Shown: one piece after another, positions 7,826-10,846 of the stretch
Position numbering within the stretch: the first letter of the stretch is position 1
Layout: every line of letters starts with the position of its first letter
DNA from: Verrucomicrobiota bacterium
GTDB taxonomy: Bacteria > Chlamydiota > Chlamydiia > Chlamydiales > Rhabdochlamydiaceae
NCBI GenBank assembly: GCA_903970455.1
Contig: CAJCIW010000143.1
Span: forward strand, 1 to 10,846
Direction of reading: 5' to 3'
DNA length: 10,846 bases
Notes under the pieces: generated by a model
Database searches by the model: none
Told to the model about the DNA's origin: nothing
Seen by the model: the letters and a program-made list of their open reading frames with translations, nothing else
Program-made: the position numbers and the translations under genes

Positions 7826-8548
7826 ATGGCAAATGAAGTCCGACAATTAACCCAACGAAAAATTTATTTCAATGATGGCAAGTCGTATGTGATTGGTCGA
7901 TTACCAAAGGAGAGATATCGTGTTATTGACACAAAAGGAAGGACACCCGGAGAAAAAAAATTTCTCGATACATTTGTTAGACTTTTTTTAGCTGTGTCAA
8001 AAGGGGATTTAAACCAATGCCAGGCCATTGTCGAAAAAGAGAAGTTTTCTGACGTCGATGCTTACAGTGTTGGGAAATTCGTCAAAGGAAATAATGAACC
8101 TTTAGATTTTGTGTCTCCTCGTCAAATCGCAGAATTGAAAGGCCACAAAAATATTACTGATTATTTTGCCTCCAAGTTTCCTGTTTCTCCCGAGCCTTCA
8201 ACAAAAACAACGCCCGTTGATCCAGAAGATATCGGGACTTATAATTATCATAAAAACATGATTGAGGAATATGCTGAAAAAGGGGTTGATCCTTGTATTT
8301 TTCTCAATATGGTTCGAGCTGCCCTTTTGAGCACTTATTCGAATGAAGAAAGAGAGGAGAAAGCTTCTTCGATAGAGGAAGCTGACGGGTATGTTCTCTT
8401 TCAATTACTTTTGACCCGCTGCGGTGAAAATTTCACTTCCAAATCGTATTTAAACCATGAGCACAGAATCGAACTTTGTGCCTACCGGGACTGCCTTGCC
8501 GAAGGAATTATACCTATGGGGAACGAAATAGAAAACGACGATGATTAA
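7826..8548 (+). CDS. Hypothetical protein with one ankyrin-like segment (240 aa)
   Basis: Function unknown. Residues 46-117 (from FLDTFVRLFLAVSKGDLNQCQAIVE to SPRQIAELKGHKNITDYF) follow the helix-turn-helix spacing of ankyrin repeats: 'A-x-x-G-D-x-x-x-x-x-x-I-v' and then 'sP-x-x-i-A-e-l-K-G-H-k-n-I'. Only about one and a half degenerate repeats are visible, so an ankyrin scaffold is suggested, not proven. The N-terminal 40 residues are basic (RKIYFNDGKSYVIGRL), the C-terminal half is acidic and helical, and the protein ends in Asp. There is no signal peptide or membrane segment. Its third positions look more AT-rich than sucCD, compatible with an accessory gene. It has its own promoter and strong Shine-Dalgarno. 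The TAA stop is immediately followed by a palindromic element. Ankyrin proteins in intracellular bacteria are often secreted effectors, but no secretion evidence is seen. Confidence 0.85.
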   Translation: MANEVRQLTQRKIYFNDGKSYVIGRLPKERYRVIDTKGRTPGEKKFLDTFVRLFLAVSKGDLNQCQAIVEKEKFSDVDAYSVGKFVKGNNEPLDFVSPRQIAELKGHKNITDYFASKFPVSPEPSTKTTPVDPEDIGTYNYHKNMIEEYAEKGVDPCIFLNMVRAALLSTYSNEEREEKASSIEEADGYVLFQLLLTRCGENFTSKSYLNHEHRIELCAYRDCLAEGIIPMGNEIENDDD

Positions 8549-8654
8549 GAGACTGACCACAAACTCAGCTTCTGTCGCTTTTTGCGGGGGTAGTATCAAC
8601 TTGCGTATACTAACCCCGCAAAAAGCGACAGAAGCTGAGTTTGTGGTCAGTGTC
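8549..8654. mobile_element. Palindromic MITE-like element, short copy (106 bp)
   Basis: Two 48-base arms (8549-8596 and 8607-8654) are inverted complements with only two mismatches, around a 10-base loop (caacttgcgt). The ends are GAGACTGACCAC and its complement (one mismatch, CAGTGTC on the right). TAA flanks both sides (8546-8548 and 8655-8657), consistent with a 3-bp target duplication. A related, longer copy lies at 10181-10349 with the loop inverted. It carries no coding capacity, so it would be non-autonomous. In RNA it would form a very long hairpin after the ankyrin-like gene and could end or stabilise that transcript, although no U-run follows. Confidence 0.85.
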
Positions 8655-8718
8655 TAAGAATAGCGGATTCCTACGCGCGGTATATTCGATTCTTCTTTCT
8701 TTTTAACTTATTTGAAGC

Positions 8719-8724
8719 TATAAA
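8719..8724 (+). promoter_or_regulatory. Possible -10 box of the outer-membrane protein gene
   Basis: TATAAA matches the -10 consensus at 5 of 6 positions, 23 bases before ATG 8748. No recognisable -35 sits 16-18 bases upstream (the region is T/C-rich), so activation by a regulator or chance are both possible. GAGG precedes the ATG by 4 bases. Confidence 0.25.
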
Positions 8725-8747
8725 GCCTCCTTTGTTTTCGAGGTAGC

Positions 8748-10139
8748 ATGCCTTCAGCTTTTTTCCGTTCTGTCGCTGCATTTTCATTCCTCTTACAGCC
8801 CTTGCTTTTTGCCGATGGGAAAATCAGCGATGAAGAGTTGTTCGAAGAAGTGGTTGTTGAAGAGAATGCCGCCGGCTCAGAGCAACAAAAGCCCTCAGCT
8901 AAGCCCCGGGTGATCTTTGCAGTAAAGAACCAGGAACAAAAGGGGAGCGAAAATCCAAAAAAACTGAAACCCCAATATGCGGGAGCCCGCCGTGCTCCCG
9001 AAAAGCCAAAAACACCGGAAAAACAAAAGAAGTCCCCTCACATCAAAAATCAATGGTTTACGAGCAAAACCCATCCCAAAATAGAGAAAAAAGAAGAGGT
9101 TAACGAAGTGGAAGAAGCTCCTACCGAGCTTCCCGCTGATCATCCCTATTTCATGAAGACGAGTTATTTGCCTACGTCTGCTACCAACCAATTGTTTGCC
9201 TATTCTAATCCCTCTAAAGAAGAATCGAAGCGGGAAGAAATAACCGAGGGGAATGAGTTTCCAAGAGGGGGATTTCAAGCTCCCTGCAGCCATTTCTATC
9301 TGACTGCCGAATGGCTCTATTGGAGAATACGGCAGGAAGGGATGGAATTTGCCACATCCCAAATCGTCGATTTCGATTTTCAATCCGGTTTCCGCGTGGG
9401 CCTTGGCGTGCATTTTCCGCATGATCATTGGGACATCTATGTGAATTATACCCGCTTTCTCCCCGATGCTTCTGAAAGCCGTCATGGCTCCTTTTATCCT
9501 CTCTTCCTGTTCCAGGGGACCGGAGCCCCTCAAGGGGCCACTGTCTCTAAAGCTCATGCCCTCTGGAAAATCGAGTTTCAAACTGTCGATATCGAAATCG
9601 GCAGAGCGTATTATATCGCCAAGACCCTCGCGTTCCATCCTTTTTTCGGCCTCAAAGGGGCCTGGATTGATCAAGATGCGAAATTCCACTACGAAGGGGG
9701 GTTTATTCCGCACGGGCAGGCTTTTCGTACTAAGTTTCGTGATGATTTCAAGGGAGCAGGTCCCCTCATCGGCATCGAATCGAATTGGGTGGTGGGAGCA
9801 GGCTTTAACTTTTTCGGAGATATCGCTACTGCTCTGGTCATTGGACAATTTTTCGACAAGCAAGAACAGCGGCAGCTGGACCGGGTCAAAGTCGTTGATC
9901 TCAATACCGATTTCCATCTCGTTAGTCCAACTGTACAAATCGCTGGAGGGATTGCCTGGGACCGCAACTTCCATCGAGATCGGTTGCATTTCGGCTTAAG
10001 CGCCGGCTTCGAAACACAGTACTGGTGGGGGCAGAATCAGAGAGAACAGTTCACGGATGACCACCTGCCCATTTACGTGCGTGAAAAAGGGGATTTGGCT
10101 TTTTACGGGCTCACCTTACGAGGACGCCTTGATTTCTAA
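8748..10139 (+). CDS. Outer-membrane beta-barrel protein, Lpg1974 / Legionella-OMP type
   Basis: Predicted porin-like surface protein of 463 aa. The first 22 residues (MPSAFFRSVAAFSFLLQPLLFA) form a Sec signal peptide with cleavage near LFA|DG. Residues 23-175 are an unusual hydrophilic segment rich in Lys, Glu and Pro, probably periplasmic or surface linker. From about 182 the pattern matches the Lpg1974 family as I know it: FYLTAEWLYWRIRQEGMEFA at 183-202, FQSGFRVGLGVHFPHDHWDIYVNYTRF spread over 211-237, DIEIGRAYYIAKTLAFHPFFGLKGAWIDQ over 281-309, alternating amphipathic strands, and a terminal Phe (LRGRLDF), the usual signal for outer-membrane insertion. One cysteine (C180) is seen, so it is not a disulfide-rich chlamydial MOMP. 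The gene stands alone between two copies of one palindromic repeat, which suggests that this locus is mobile or rearranges. Confidence 0.88.
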   Translation: MPSAFFRSVAAFSFLLQPLLFADGKISDEELFEEVVVEENAAGSEQQKPSAKPRVIFAVKNQEQKGSENPKKLKPQYAGARRAPEKPKTPEKQKKSPHIKNQWFTSKTHPKIEKKEEVNEVEEAPTELPADHPYFMKTSYLPTSATNQLFAYSNPSKEESKREEITEGNEFPRGGFQAPCSHFYLTAEWLYWRIRQEGMEFATSQIVDFDFQSGFRVGLGVHFPHDHWDIYVNYTRFLPDASESRHGSFYPLFLFQGTGAPQGATVSKAHALWKIEFQTVDIEIGRAYYIAKTLAFHPFFGLKGAWIDQDAKFHYEGGFIPHGQAFRTKFRDDFKGAGPLIGIESNWVVGAGFNFFGDIATALVIGQFFDKQEQRQLDRVKVVDLNTDFHLVSPTVQIAGGIAWDRNFHRDRLHFGLSAGFETQYWWGQNQREQFTDDHLPIYVREKGDLAFYGLTLRGRLDF

Positions 10140-10180
10140 ATAATGGATCTCTCTCGAGGCTAGTATAATTTTTCTTATAA

Positions 10181-10349
10181 GAGACTGACCACAAAACCAA
10201 GCTTCGTTGCTTTTTGGGATTATTTTGCCGCTTTTCGATTCTTTTTCCGGGTGTAGTATAGGCAAGTTGATACTACCCCCGCAAAAAGAATCGAAAATCG
10301 GCTCAAAAGAACCCAAAAATCGACAGAAGCTGAGTTTGTGGTCAGTCTC
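10181..10349. mobile_element. Palindromic MITE-like element, long copy (169 bp)
   Basis: Left arm 10181-10259 (79 bases) and right arm 10270-10349 (80 bases) are imperfect inverted complements around a 10-base loop (aggcaagttg) that is the reverse complement of the loop at 8597-8606 with one difference. The outer 29 and inner 19 bases of the right arm match the 48-base arm of the short copy; an extra 32 bases lie between them, and the left arm carries an equivalent extra block. Left arm mutations are concentrated near positions 10196-10230. It is flanked by TAA (10178-10180) and TAT (10350-10352). It has no coding capacity. Confidence 0.85.
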
Positions 10350-10435
10350 TATTAATAATTCCGAGTCAAATCAATCAATTTAGTGAAATATTGGAATTTT
10401 AAATAAACATTTAACTTACATCTTCTTTTTTAGAG

Positions 10436-10519
10436 GTTATACCAATCGCAGTAAATAACTTGATATTTCGGCGCTTTGACTCGCTGAAATATGAAGTTAT
10501 TTACTGCGATTGGTATAAC
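10436..10519. repeat. Second, unrelated palindromic element (84 bp)
   Basis: Arms 10436-10473 and 10482-10519 are 38-base inverted complements with two mismatches, around an 8-base loop (ctttgact). The outer 26 bases of each arm are perfect, starting GTTATACCAATCGCAG. A further 9-base inverted pair, TTTTTAGAG (10427-10435) and CTCTAAAAA (10536-10544), frames it with a 16-base gap on the right. It shares no sequence with the elements at 8549 and 10181. It is likely a MITE or other dispersed palindrome, with no transposase nearby. Confidence 0.75.
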
Positions 10520-10802
10520 TGTTTGAAGTCTTTGACTCTAAAAATTAAAATCGATTGGTTGATGAGTTGAATACCTTCTTTCAAGAGTTTCAGAGATTAG
10601 ATTGGGATCATCACATGTCCAAATTGCATGCTTATGTTAATCAATAGGAATTTTGACGGCAGTATAACTTCCGAGTTCAAGGCGTTGTGAATTTGTGTGG
10701 GCTCCCAGCATCCAAACAAAGTTTGCAAAAGCTTTTCAAAATGGGGAATAAAAAAGATTATTGATTTTATCGTGCTTTGAATTTATTATCTTTTATTTTT
10801 AT

Positions 10803-10846
10803 AGATCGGAAGAGCACACGTCTGAACTCCAGTCACGCCAATATCT
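10803..10846. other. Illumina TruSeq adapter read-through (not genomic)
   Basis: The final 44 bases begin AGATCGGAAGAGCACACG and continue through CTCCAGTCAC, the standard indexed TruSeq adapter, then GCCAAT (10837-10842, the index-6 barcode) and ATCT, the first bases of the following adapter segment. The match is complete over the visible length, so this is library sequence left at a contig end and should be trimmed. Confidence 0.98.

Larger units (their letters stand above)
10140..10802. other. Gene-free AT-rich tail
   Basis: Beyond the two palindromic elements listed separately, I see no convincing gene here. The stretch after 10545 is AT-rich with stops in all frames. One short minus-strand open segment (10637-10735) has a protein-like composition and could be a gene remnant. 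No tRNA, promoter of note or T-run terminator is clear, including after the outer-membrane protein gene. Confidence 0.6.

Noticed and set aside
8549..8654. Palindrome as a simple intrinsic terminator
   Set aside because: The stem is far longer than a terminator, no T-run follows either arm, and a related copy with shared termini and flanking TAA fits a mobile repeat better; a side role in transcript ending is not excluded.
8895..9989. Long open frame (364 codons) on the minus strand opposite the outer-membrane protein gene
   Set aside because: The opposite strand encodes a protein with signal peptide, family motifs and terminal Phe; the antisense translation has no recognisable domain and is a codon-usage shadow.
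8748..10139. Classical chlamydial MOMP (ompA)
   Set aside because: It has a single visible cysteine and its strand motifs match the Lpg1974-type family rather than the cysteine-rich MOMP.
8549..10519. CRISPR array
   Set aside because: The repeats are only two plus one unrelated element, widely spaced, palindromic throughout, with no regular spacers or cas genes.

Overview
The window looks like chromosomal DNA from an environmental (amoeba-associated) member of the Chlamydiae, order Parachlamydiales. The pointers are a divergent ftsY / sucC-sucD arrangement that I recall from chlamydial genomes, several proteins I recognise only as 'chlamydial-type hypotheticals', an ankyrin-like orphan, and an outer-membrane beta-barrel of the Lpg1974 / Legionella-OMP type that is multi-copy in Parachlamydiales. 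Genus cannot be decided from the sequence alone. The last 44 bases are not genomic: they match an Illumina TruSeq adapter with index GCCAAT, so the window ends at an untrimmed contig end.

Layout. 1-2723 (minus strand): a tightly overlapping three-gene unit reading leftwards, an unknown 193-aa protein, an unknown 217-aa protein and priA, whose C-terminal part lies outside the window. 2724-2841: a divergent intergenic region with plausible promoters on both strands. 2842-3534 (+): an exported protein of unknown function, convergent with ftsY (3563-4492, minus). 4493-4560: a second divergent promoter region. 4561-7756 (+): sucC, sucD and a membrane site-2-type metalloprotease with a TPR-like tail, with 1-base overlap and 2-base spacing, so almost certainly one operon. 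7826-8548 (+): an orphan protein with one ankyrin-like segment. 8748-10139 (+): the outer-membrane beta-barrel gene. 10140-10846: a gene-free, AT-rich tail rich in palindromes.

The most interesting structure is non-coding. Two members of one palindromic, MITE-like family (8549-8654 and 10181-10349) bracket the outer-membrane protein gene. Both start GAGACTGACCAC, have a 10-base loop that is inverted between copies, and are flanked by TAA (one copy perfectly duplicated, the other TAA/TAT). The second copy has arms longer by about 32 bases on both sides, a symmetric change pointing to a hairpin-templated process. The first copy begins directly after the stop codon of the ankyrin-like gene, and its putative target duplication is that stop codon. 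A third, unrelated 84-bp palindrome lies at 10436-10519.

Functionally the genes are mostly housekeeping: replication restart (PriA), co-translational membrane targeting (FtsY), TCA-cycle substrate-level phosphorylation (SucCD) and membrane proteolysis, followed by an accessory segment with a candidate host-interaction protein and a surface porin-like protein amid mobile repeats. No rRNA, tRNA, CRISPR array or transposase gene is visible.
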